A stretch of DNA of 64,000 bases from Zizania palustris (Eukaryota; Streptophyta; Magnoliopsida; Poales; Poaceae). The position numbers and the translations under genes are program-made. The notes beneath the pieces were generated by a model. It did no database searches and was not told where the DNA came from. It saw only the letters and a program-made list of their open reading frames with translations. Of the stretch, positions 55,559-64,000 are shown piece after piece. The DNA is taken from contig JAAALK010000079.1 in the NCBI GenBank assembly GCA_019279435.1, positions 103,503,332-103,567,331 on the forward strand, in the 5' to 3' direction. The stretch's first letter is position 1. Every line of letters starts with the position of its first letter.

Positions 55559-56342
55559 TTTTGTGTTCGAAGTACATTTGTAACATACTTCTCAATTGTC
55601 CTTTAATGAACGGAGTTTATTATACCTGCATACTTTGTTTATATGTTTCGGATTGTTTGGCTTCGAACGCTTTAGCTTGTCACGATCGTACTGCGCATTA
55701 CACTCGCACACCTCGCATACATTCTTCCCCCCTTTTGCTCGTGGCAGTTAGGAACTTAACCGTTGCTGGTGCGGGCAAAAAATAAACATGCGAAGGGGTG
55801 CGCCTTTTCGGCGGCTTCGGATATTTGGTTTTGTACCGAGCGAAGGCCTCTTACGGGCTCCGAACGCATCAATTTGGTGCGAAGCAAGGCTTCCGCATAC
55901 CCAATTTGAGCGAAGCATGCTTTGGCATGCCGGGATTTGGATGCTGTGCGTGAGCGGGGCTCTGAAACGCACTTAGATTATGGCGAAGTATGACTTCGAG
56001 ACGCTTAGGCGTATTATGCACGAGCACGCGAAGCCAGGCTTCGTAGCGTGTTTAGATAATGAAGCAAGGCTTCAGAACTTGGTCCTGTAATGAGAAGGAT
56101 ATTTGGTGTGGATTCACCGAACCTGTGATAGTGTGAGCCACCTTCGACTCCGAGCCACCTTCGACTCTGGGTCACCTTCGACCCTGGGATGCTTCGGGTG
56201 CGGAACCCGGAATCCCTGGGATGCTTCGGGCGCGGAGCCCGGAATCCCTGGACGCGTCGGGCCAGTGGCCCGGAGTCCTTTTAGCCCACTGCTACGGGCC
56301 CGGGGGCACTGTGTAGCCTTCGGAGGGGTACTCCGGGTTTTA
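55559..56342. other. B3 interior non-coding DNA after the antisense gene
   Basis: No gene recognised. 55660-55830 is alignable to B2 42590-42730, so it is an old part of the family. 56140-56280 has short repeats (CACCTTCGACTC, GGGATGCTTCGGG-GCGGA-CCCGGAATCCC). In sense orientation this is the leader between the primer binding site and where gag would start. Confidence 0.5.
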
Positions 56343-56660
56343 TAAAGCGAAGCAAGGCTTCGGTTTTAAATAAGGCGAAGCGTGGCTTCGGGTTTTAAAT
56401 AAGGTGAAGCATGGCTTCGGTTTTAAGTAAAGCGAAGCATGGCTTCGGTTTTTAAGTAAAGCGAAGCATGGCTTCGGTTTTTAAGTAAAGCGAAGCATGG
56501 CTTCGGTTTTTGAAGCATGGCTTCGGTTTTTGAACAAGGCGAAGCATGGCTTCGGGTTTAAATAAGGCGAAGCATGGCTTCGGTTTTAAAGTAAGATAGA
56601 GCGAAAAATTGTATTCAAGGGCGAAGCATGGCTTCGGCTTTAAGGCGAAGCAAGACTTCG
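56343..56660. repeat. 30-bp tandem array with GAAGCATGGCTTC inverted repeat
   Basis: About eleven units of the form GCGAAGCATGGCTTCGGTTT plus TTAAGTAAA. The middle units are identical and the outer ones diverged. Every unit contains the 13-base inverted repeat GAAGC-ATG-GCTTC. It lies about 300 bp inside the primer binding site. Confidence 0.85.
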
Positions 56661-56944
56661 AGCTTATGTTAATGTACTGCAGATTGGTGCATCGGAGTAA
56701 GGCTTCGGGCGGTACTTACCTTGTAGCCCTCGGGGCTTCGATGACCTTTGGAACGTGGAGCGGAGCCCCTTGCCGGAGAATGGGCTCTGGTATGCGAAGG
56801 ATGGAGGAAGGCGAAGGTGGCCTTCGACCTGCCCCCGAAGCCTCTTGCCGGAGGGTGCGCGAAGCGAGAAAGCCTTGATGCTCCCCCCTCGTGCGCACTT
56901 CGGGTTGCAGGCAGTGGTAGAGAACTTAGCTTCTAGGACTAAGT

Positions 56945-56962
56945 TCCCCACGGACGGCGCCA
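56945..56962 (-). other. B3 primer binding site
   Basis: Minus strand TGGCGCCGTCCGTGGGGA, two bases inside the right LTR. TGGCGCCGT is complementary to an acceptor end ACGGCGCCA, as I recall for plant tRNA-Asp; the following bases fit that tRNA less well. It fixes the element orientation. Confidence 0.75.
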
Positions 56963-56964
56963 AC

Positions 56965-57907
56965 TGTTGGAACAATTGCGTTAGTTCCAGCAGGTTTTTC
57001 TGTGGTGGTGTATGATGTGGATAATGAACCTCGATGGGTTCCCTCAGAGGGAGAAGGGGTTTATACTGGTTCGGGCCTCCCCCATGGGATAATAGCCCTA
57101 CGTCCAGTTTATGGTGGATTGGGCATGGTATGCCTTAGTGTGGAGAAGAGAACTACAGGGTCTCATGGCCCCCTGGGGGTGTGTCCCCTTGCTACAAGGG
57201 CTTGGCCCTGCTTTTATAGGCACGCAGGCCTTAAGGAAAAGACTGGGATGCCCCCTATGAGCCTCAGGCTCATAGGGGCAGAGAGGGGAAAAGGAGCTAG
57301 CTACAGTACAAAAGGTGCCAGACAACTTTACAGCTTTACTGGCGTGTCAGGCTGCGCCAGGCTTTGACCAGCTAAACGACATACCAGGGGCGGAGGGGCC
57401 CCCGGTATGGACTTGGCTCCGGAGGGCGGCCTCCGGTCTTGGCTTCGGGGGGCGGCCTCCGGACTTGGCTCCGGAGGGTGGCCTCCGAACTGGACTCCGG
57501 AGGGTGGCCTCCGGGCTTGGCTCCCGGAGGGCGGCCTCCGGGCTTGACTCCGGAGGGTGGCCTCCGAACTGGACTCCGGAGGGTGGCCTCCGGTCTTGGT
57601 CTCGGAGGGCGGCCTCCGGGCTTGGCTCCGGAGGGCGGCCTCCGGATTTGGCTCCAGAGGGCGGCCTCCGGACTTCTGCGTCCGAAGGGTGGCCTCCGGC
57701 GCCTTGCGCCAAGGGCCGAATCGGGGGCTTCGAGCCGGACCTCCTGGTTTAAAGGGCTTCGAAGCTACAGGCCCGAAAGGTACCTTGGGACCTGGGAACA
57801 ACACTTAGATAGAAAAACAGGCTCCGACAGTGCTAGGCCCTAGGCCGAAGGCTGTCGGAGGCTGACGTCATTTGGCCCCTGTTTAAGGGAAATATATTCC
57901 CCCAACA
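56965..57907 (-). repeat. B3 5' LTR (right, 943 bp)
   Basis: Same length as the left LTR. The differences I see are AACGAA/AATGAA, GAGATGGG/GAGAGGGG, CTCCAGAGGG/CTCCGGAGGG and two in CGAATC(A/G)GGGG(G/C)TTCGAG. It has the same palindrome, tandem array and TATA box. It drives the sense transcript toward lower coordinates. Confidence 0.9.
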
Positions 57908-57912
57908 ATGGG

Positions 57913-58690
57913 TGATGGTTTGTGGTGGGAAGCAAAATCTTAGCGGGTGTTTGTATGTTTGTATGGTATACGATGGGCCTTGGCATGGGCTTGGGTCGGG
58001 GTACCGTGGTGGTATCCTGACATTAACCGAGACTGTGCCTTGTGGGTAACATTGTACACCTCTGATCAGAGTTAAAATTCATTCGAATAGCCAAACCCAC
58101 AGTCATGGGCGGGCAAAGGGATGTTTTCATGGTTAGAATAACCTTCCACTTTAATTCTGGTATGATGGTTGGGATGGGATCTAAGGATCCTACAGGTGGT
58201 GGTAACCTGCTAGTGCTAGTGCACTGCTTGGATTGTAACTTGTTCATAGCACAGTCTTTATTACTTGTAGATGTTTTACAATTTTTTTAACTAAAAATCA
58301 TCTTTACGCAAATGAACCCTATTATGCCATCCTTGTTATTCCCTTGCATTATTTGCATCATTTCGGGAGGCTTGTTGACTACCAATGTACTCAACCCACT
58401 ATTTCAAACCTCTCCAGAAGTTGAAGGGATCTACTCAGATGAAGACAAAGAGGAGGCGTGAGGCTTGGCCGCACTCGAGCGCTTGTGGGGAAAAGGCCGT
58501 TATCCGCTCCTTGTGTTTTACTTAGTAATCTCTGTTTATGACATTTAGGCCTTGTAGACGACTATGTGTAATTACTTTTAATCCGCGAGAAACTCTTTTG
58601 TATCTACTTGTTATCGTGTACCCTGTCTTTTCCCGGGACAGGGACTTAATGCACAAAGAGTTTGGGAAGGTATTATTTCTGGGCTTGACA
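57913..58690 (+). repeat. E 3' LTR, second part
   Basis: Continues the E LTR after B3: GTGCCTTGTGGGTAACATTGTACACCTCTGATCAGAGTT and CCAAACCCACAGTCATGGGCGGG correspond to the C LTR near 10117-10200, and the end TTCTGGGCTTGACA corresponds to TTCTGGGCGTTACA of the 5' copy. TATTT follows (58691-58695), matching 48713-48717. Confidence 0.65.
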
Positions 58691-58695
58691 TATTT

Positions 58696-60181
58696 GTTGA
58701 GCATGCAGTAGAAACTTCATTTTGGATTATCTACAATCTATATCTCAAGTAAAACTTACTACAGAATTGAATTGCTTGAGATTTCATATTTATCCTGATG
58801 TTTTGTTGCTCTCAAATTTCTATTAGATTGATTGCTCTGCATTGTTGGATTATGTTCGGAAAGAGTATTCAGAAATTTTGATAGTGTTGTTGATTTCAAT
58901 TTCAGTTTGAGCTTGATATGTACTGATTGCTGCTGGTGTTCACTTCTCTGTTTTTTTATGGTAATGCACTGGTGCACAGCAGTTTCAACAGTTTATAGTT
59001 AATTTCAGAACAGCTCATCTGTTTATTGTTACTCTAGTTCATCTCCAAAGCATGGTACATGTTGTTTACTTCAGCAAGAATTTCTGATTTAGTTGTTTAC
59101 TGCACGAGGAATTCTGGTTCAGTCCTAGACAATGAACAGTTTGGATTATACACCGATGGATTCCTGTTTATAATATTTTGTCAAACATTGTCTGTTTTCA
59201 GTTCTTGGCTGAAATATTGATTGGCTGATATTGGTGATCTGTGAGCTTTTTGATCAGTTTAAAGCCAAAATGTTCAGCCAATTGAGTTCACTAGATAGAG
59301 TTTTTGTTTGAAGTATTTGAGATCATTTTTTTGAGTTTAGAACAGTGAGGCTGAGTACTGCTGCACCAAAAGTATTCTGAGATTTTTGAACCAGAAGAGT
59401 CATATTTTAGTTGCTTTTTCAAATTGCTCTTTCTGTGTTCTGTTCATTCTTGTGGTCCTCAGTTCTATCTTGTAGCTATTGTTCATCATCAGTTATGTTT
59501 ATATCCAGCAATCAGACTTGAGTCAATACTGTTGTGTTTTGGTTGGGATGCTAAGCATTGTTGATGATTAGTCACAGCTGTAGGCATCAAAGTGCAGTAG
59601 CAATTTATATTGTACATGATCTTTAATGTCTAACATCAGCAAACACCCTGTGTAGTGCTCTCCCATATTCAGAATAACACATTCATGCACTTGTATTTTC
59701 AAGATATGCTACAGCAAGCTGCTGTTACTCTATACTGAACAGATTGCTTAATTTGACTTATGTGTTCATCTGAGACTATATAAAATGTTCAGTTGTTGAT
59801 CTTCCACATACTATCTTGATTCATGTACAGATACATTGAGTAACAGTGGTTTTGATTAAACCTTCTGTACTGAATTCTGTTTTCTGCAAACTCTGAATCC
59901 TGTCGGAATTTCCGTGTCGATGGGTGTATATCGGCACTTCATTTGCCGAAATAGGCTTTCTAAATCGGAGATTCATACTCCGATAGCTATTTCGGTACAC
60001 CAAACTCTGATCTGGAGAAAAATTCAAATTGAGGAGGTTTTTGGTTCTGGTTTTGTATTGTGATCATCAATTTGATTTTGCAAGTTTTTAGAGGTGCGTT
60101 GAGTGATCTAAACAGGCCATCAATTCACAAGAATTTGTCGAGGCGCCTTTTCACACCTCTAATCGCCATTCCGATCCCACA
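58696..60181 (+). repeat. F 3' LTR, second part
   Basis: About 1.5 kb of T-rich non-coding sequence. The end (GAGGTGCGTTGAGTGATC...AGGCCATCAATTCACAAGAATTTG...CCGATCCCACA) parallels the D1 end (GAGGTGCGTTGGGTATTG...AGGCCATAGATTCGAAAGAATTT...GGTCCTACA), which links F and D. Short frames here have no recognisable product. Confidence 0.5.
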
Positions 60182-61619
60182 TCTCTTCACTCTGTCGTGC
60201 TGCCGCCATAGACTACTTCATTCTGTTCACTGGCGTGCACCAGAAATAGGAGAGTTGGTCTCCGAAATTTGTCGCCCTTGCGATCCTGCACCGGGAGAGG
60301 GATAATAAGGTTTTAATTTGGGAAGTGTTTCACATGATTGCTCAAGTTCGTCATCACGGAGCATCTTCCGTCTACGTCTACCGTCGGTCACTGTCGGGTG
60401 CTACGATCCGACACCACAAGAAGTGGTACTTCTGCACTGAGTGTGGTTTCATCTTCAATAACCGTATGGTACATAGTTTACTTTTATGTACGGTTATTGA
60501 TCATGCTTTGCGAAAACATGATCATTGTGTTTATGCTAATTCTAGCGGGTACGGTGAATTATCTTATTCGGAATTTAGACAATATCACACACTTATCATA
60601 TGGACAGATTAATGAGCTCCCTTTTCTCTGTAGTGGCTGCTAGCTCAGCAAGCACAGCCGCGGTAGGCATGCCGCATGCAGTAGTTGTGCGCGCGCGTGA
60701 TGAAACGGACGGCCGGGGGCTCACAAAGTCACAAGCCAGCAGAGGCAACAGCAATAATGCCTGTGAAGATGGAGAAGAAAGGCCAAAAGCCCGTGAACGC
60801 ATGCAAGAATGGGTCCGTAGTACTAGAGATACCTAGCTATATATTGCGCAAAAGACCAAAGCAAAAGCTTACTAGTTGCATTTGCAGGCCAGCTTGCCAG
60901 GCAGCCAGCCGCGTGCATGCATGCACGGGCGATAAAGCGACAATAATATGGCAGCAGCGTCGTCGTCATTCATTCAGATCGACATGCTACAATTTAATTT
61001 AGATGGATCTGTTATTTTGTTTGAAGGCCAGATTGAAAGCTATATACTCCACAAAGTACATAAATCCCTCTTGCATAGAGAGAGGGGGGGGGGGGGTATC
61101 AACTAATAATTAATTAATTAACTGATGATCGATGGGATTCATGTATTAATTATTCTCGATCGCCATCGTGCACGCATGGTACATGCATGTCATGTCTCTA
61201 CGTGGTGTGGTACAGAGAAATCGAAGTTAACTTGTTTTATACTGATTTAGTTAAGCTAATACCCTGACGAATAAATGAATTGAAGGGAGTTAAGTCCAGT
61301 ACGCGGTGTTGTTGTATATATGTTGATTGATCGATAAATATTAATTAACTGCATTTAGGCACACGCACGCACGTATATACGTCTTGATTCTGGCTGCTAG
61401 CAGTCCAGTATGTAGTGGAGTACATTGGTATAGTAGCAGCAACCCAATTCATGCATATATGTATAAACGTGGTATTAGTGCACTGCATTACTGAACATAC
61501 CGGACGTCAGAAGAGCGACGTCTCTCGTACCTAGCTATATATAGAAGGAGAGTATGTATTATATATATAGCATGCAATTAATTGATAGTACGTACTTGTT
61601 GGCTTAATTAATTAGGTAG
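60182..61619. other. Region between the retrotransposon block and the expansin gene
   Basis: 60280-60350 has CCGGGAGAGGGATAATAAGG and TTTGGGAAGTG, strings I associate with SIRE-type LTR leaders, so LTR remnants reach to about 60600. From about 60640 the sequence looks single-copy: CATGCATG- and TATATA-rich, as in 3' flanks of grass genes. A run of 13 or more G lies at 61083-61096. Nothing coding is recognised; the 3' UTR of the expansin gene must lie directly left of 61620. Confidence 0.45.
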
Positions 61620-63249
61620 CTAGTCGAACTGGACGATGGAGCTGTAGACGGTGTTGGGCTCCCAGTCGACCGGAATGACCTGGTCTGCGACGAGGGTCTT
61701 GCCGGACTCGTTGGTGATGCGAAGGGAGAAGGGAGCTTGCAATGGATGGTGAGTGTCCAGGCGCCAGATGGAGCCCCACGACTCGCGCATCGGCGTCCAC
61801 ACCCCCGTCGGCTCACCGTCCGCCGCCGTCGACTCCATCAGGTCCACCTGCACGACGTCGCCGTCACCGTTCTCGTACTCCACCAGCACCGCGAAATACA
61901 CCGGGTTCGACCACTGCTCCACGTGGAACGTAACCGTCAGCCCAGAGTACTGGCAGGGCACCCTGCAAATTTTACATTACTATATTAATTGTTATCATTT
62001 CACATTAATGCAAGATTATATCGGAAGAGAATATAGATCAAGGGAAAGGACTGAGATGAAAATAATTAAGAGCAGTTTGGCAAATAGAATGACTAAACAT
62101 AAGTCAATTATAAAAATAATTGCAGAATCCTTAGAGAATAAATTTATTAAGTCTAATTAAATCATCATTATCATATTTTTATTGTAGCATCATATTGTCA
62201 AATCATAAATTAATTAAGATTAATAGATTCGTCCCGAAAACCCAATTTGAGCTATTTTAGCGCCGGGTTGTCTACCATCCTCTAAATCAAGCTGTACTTA
62301 TATAGCCTAGCTCGCTCTACTATTGCCTGGCAATGCATGCACGCACGCATCTTAATAATTTGTGGGCCCCATCCAGCAAGCAGTTGTTGTCGTTAAAGTC
62401 GGTGGTCGGGTTGGTCGTTGGACGTTATAGCTAGCTAGGTTGTGCTGTGCCAGTGCGGGCATGCGTAAATATTGAATATAAGATCGATTGATGTGCCGTG
62501 ACAGAGAGTAAAATGCATGCCTTCTGAACTGGATGTCGATGATGCCCGCGTGGCGGAGCTCATCGTTGCGGTCGTCCTTGGCCATGGCGCCGAAGGCCGT
62601 GCCACTGAGGTCGAAGTGGTAGAGGGACACCGGATAGTAGTTCATGTCCGTGATGATTACGGTCTCCGAGAACCCTGAGCAGGCAGGGTGCCCCACGCAA
62701 CGAATCTGCCATTAATCAATGCATATATATTAATATACTACAATCTACTACATGTATGTCACGGGCTAGCTACATATTGCAATCGCATCGATCGATCGAT
62801 CGATCTGCATGCTAGGATAAGGACACATGACGTCCTACCTGGTAGCAGGAGCCGCATCCCTTGCCGTCCTTGAAGAGCGGCTCGTTGCCGCACGACGTCA
62901 TGGCCGAGAAGGGCGGCATGTTCACGTTCTTGAACCCGCACGCCCCGCCGTTGTCGTCCGGCCCGGCGCCGTTGGGAGCGCCGTACCAGGTCGCCCGGGC
63001 GTTGAGCCACCCACCTCCATCATCACTGCTGCCGTTGCCTGGGCTCATCATAGGAGGAGGAGGAATGCCTTTGCTGCTGGAATTGGTGGAAGAAGATGAA
63101 TTATTATTGCTACTGGCGCCGGCGCCGGAATGCTGGGACTTGGGTGCGTGCTGCTTGTGCTTGCTGGCGCTGCTGCAGCCATGGCTGGCGAGCAGGCACA
63201 CCACAGCAACCGCAACGGCCACGGACCAAAACGACCGGCTCGCTGCCAT
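61620..63249 (-). CDS. EXPB: Beta-expansin (three exons, 312 residues)
   Basis: Secreted cell-wall loosening protein; expansins weaken non-covalent contacts between wall polysaccharides. Exons 63249-62839, 62705-62521 and 61962-61620. Residues 1-28: signal peptide (AVAVAVVCLL core). 29-80: Ser/Asn/Pro-rich segment, much longer than usual. From 81: GH45-like domain with ATWYGAPNGAGPDDNGGACGF, the Cys pattern TSCGNEPLF/GCGSCYQ/RCVGHPAC, TD at 156-157 and HFD at 167-169, then QFRRVPCQY. About 210-312: CBM63-like domain with FHVEQWSNPVYFAVLV, VWTPMRESWGSIWRLD and the end VIPVDWEPNTVYSSIVQFD. Beta-expansins usually have 260-275 residues; the excess is the N-terminal segment. The start is the first ATG giving a signal peptide. 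No damage seen; the second intron is GC-AG. The paralogue number cannot be assigned. Confidence 0.93.
61963..62520 (-). other. Expansin intron 2, GC-AG type
   Basis: Donor TTCAGAAG|GCATGC and acceptor AAATTTGCAG. Only this pair restores the family sequence QFRRVPCQY (AGA AG|G GTG). No GT donor is available at the right place. Confidence 0.85.
62110..62260. mobile_element. MITE-like sequence in expansin intron 2
   Basis: AATAAATTTATTAAGTCTAATTAA, TTATTGTAGCATCATATTGTCAAATCAT and AGATTCGTCCCG appear in the order I know from a very common grass MITE (TTTACTGTAGCACCACATTGTCAAATCATG...GATTCGTCTCG). Family name, ends and target duplication not determined. Confidence 0.5.
62784..62803. repeat. (ATCG)n microsatellite in expansin intron 1
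   Basis: About five ATCG units in a row in the first intron (62706-62838), a normal GT-AG intron with donor CAG|GTAGGA and acceptor ATGGCAG. Confidence 0.8.
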
Positions 63250-63337
63250 CGATCTATCGATATATTATTGCTAATAACTAGCTAGCTATTGCTATGGTGC
63301 GTGCAGTGGATGTGGCTGCCCATCGCGCGGGCCGCTG

Positions 63338-63345
63338 TATTTATA
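63338..63345 (-). promoter_or_regulatory. TATA box of the expansin gene
   Basis: Minus-strand TATAAATA (context CTATCTATAAATACAGCGG), 89 bp upstream of the start codon, a normal distance for a short plant leader. Confidence 0.75.
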
Positions 63346-63689
63346 GATAGCAGTGGATGTGGAGTAATACACCTGCTTCAACTTCAACATGGATGGATTC
63401 ATGTACCTATCTACAGAGAGATAACAGAGTTCAGTTCGGAGCTGATAGCTACAGAGAGATTTCCTGCCGGCCGCGCGGGTCACATGTGGCTGGACGGACT
63501 TGGCCCACGGGCCCAGCATGCTACTATCGATGCAACCATCTCACATCCATCCATCACTAGCATCCACATTAAATTCCATGACATCTAATCAATCCAAGCA
63601 TATATTGTTTTTTTTCAGCTGGTTTGATCTTCGAACGCCCCTAATCTAAAGCTACGTACTCCCAAATTAAGGCCAGCTTATCCGGCCGT
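63346..63689. promoter_or_regulatory. Upstream region of the expansin gene
   Basis: No coding sequence. GC-moderate with CATCCATCCAT-like runs and GCCGGCCGCGCGGG near 63466-63480. No specific operator-like site can be defended by eye. Confidence 0.4.
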
Positions 63690-63864
63690 CATTACAATAA
63701 AACACGGAACTTCCGTCGGCCAAAGCCGATGGAAGTTAGTTCTTTTCCGACGGAAGAAGCTAACTTCCGTCGGCAAAACGCTAACTTCCGTCGGCCTTTG
63801 GCCGACGGAAGCGAGGAGACGGAAGTTAAATTGGCCGATGAAAATGTTCTGTTTTGTTGTAGTG
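63690..63864. mobile_element. CACTA-like MITE (175 bp)
   Basis: Left end CATTACAATAAAACACGGAA and right end, reverse-complemented, CACTACAACAAAACAGAAC: CACTA-type terminal inverted repeats. The flanking triplets CGT and TGT are a 2/3 match for a 3-bp duplication. Inside are about seven CTTCCGTC/GACGGAAG motifs in both orientations, including GGCCTTTGGCC-centred pairs, so the RNA could fold into a long hairpin. Confidence 0.7.
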
Positions 63865-64000
63865 TGTGAGTTATAAAAATTAAAAATTAAGTATTAGCTT
63901 ATTAAACATATAGAGCAAATCAAGCCCATATGATTTTCGCTTTAATACATGTGTAGAATTGAAACAAATGAAAGCTTATGTTGTTGTTGCATATTGGCCG
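63865..64000. other. Right edge of window, no feature seen
   Basis: AT-rich sequence with no gene or repeat that I recognise. Confidence 0.4.

Larger units (their letters stand above)
50882..57907 (-). mobile_element. B3: complete, young, non-autonomous Tat-like LTR retrotransposon with an antisense gene
   Basis: 7,026 bp, two 943-bp LTRs, 5-bp target duplication. Sense direction is minus: the primer binding site lies next to the right LTR and the polypurine tract next to the left one. The 5.1-kb interior contains no gag, protease, RT or integrase that I can recognise on either strand. It contains one multi-exon gene transcribed opposite to the element, and a 30-bp tandem array near the primer binding site. 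It must have used enzymes of another element to move. It sits inside the E 3' LTR, which continues seamlessly at 57913. Confidence 0.85.

Noticed and set aside
56343..56660. CRISPR-like array
   Set aside because: Repeats are contiguous with no unique spacers, and this is a plant nuclear genome.
61083..61096. Poly-G run as a regulatory G-quadruplex
   Set aside because: A single homopolymer run next to a GA repeat. It may be an assembly or slippage feature and nothing ties it to a gene.
1..64000. tRNA or rRNA genes
   Set aside because: I saw no cloverleaf with matching acceptor stem and T-arm consensus, and no rRNA stretch. tRNA-like strings are limited to primer binding sites.

Overview
The window is nuclear DNA of a grass (Poaceae), very probably an intergenic transposon block next to one host gene. 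Plant-type spliced coding, grass LTR retrotransposon families and a monocot group-1-like beta-expansin all point that way; the species cannot be named from sequence alone. About 60 kb is nested LTR retrotransposon sequence and the last ~3.4 kb holds a beta-expansin gene on the minus strand.

Family labels used here: A and B are Ty3/gypsy Tat-like elements (A has two RNase H domains); C and E are chromoviruses with long LTRs (C is Tekay/Del-like); D and F are probably Ty1/copia Maximus/SIRE-like LTRs; H and I are fragments. Layout: 1-12595 is element B1 (plus-strand pol, tandem repeats, then a broken spliced gene on the opposite strand), interrupted by fragment H and by a 3.4-kb solo C LTR (7324-10731). 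12596-22174 is element A1 (gag, protease, RT, two RNase H domains, integrase, 3' LTR), interrupted by a D LTR. 23019-25011 is a partial second copy, A2. 25012-26888 is a pair of D-type LTR ends in inverted orientation. 26889-33617 is the 3' part of chromovirus C with its long LTR. 33618-42403 is A3 on the minus strand, cut by C. 42404-45866 is B2, cut by A3. 45867-46879 is the end of a C-like LTR (I). 46880-60181 is the end of copia-like element F, whose LTR was entered by chromovirus relic E, whose LTR was in turn entered by B3.

The most interesting object is B3 (50882-57907). It is young: 943-bp LTRs differing at 5 sites by my count, and a perfect ATGGG target duplication. Its sense direction is minus, set by the primer binding site and polypurine tract, and I see no gag or pol in it. 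Its interior instead carries an intact multi-exon gene on the antisense (plus) strand with its own TATA box, four or five exons and a predicted protein of 838 or 991 residues. The same antisense gene, with matching intron positions and the same C-terminal motif, is recognisable in decayed form in B1 and B2. B1 keeps plus-strand pol beside it, so the cassette belongs to a Tat-like family and B3 looks like a derivative reduced to LTRs plus the antisense cassette. Antisense ORFs are known in Tat-lineage elements (maize Grande is an example I recall). The conserved multi-exon structure and an apparently recent element that carries only this gene are less usual.

The expansin gene (61620-63249, minus) has three exons and encodes a predicted 312-residue secreted protein with both expansin domains, a Ser/Asn-rich N-terminal insertion and one GC-AG intron. 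A small CACTA-like MITE lies about 440 bp upstream of its start codon.
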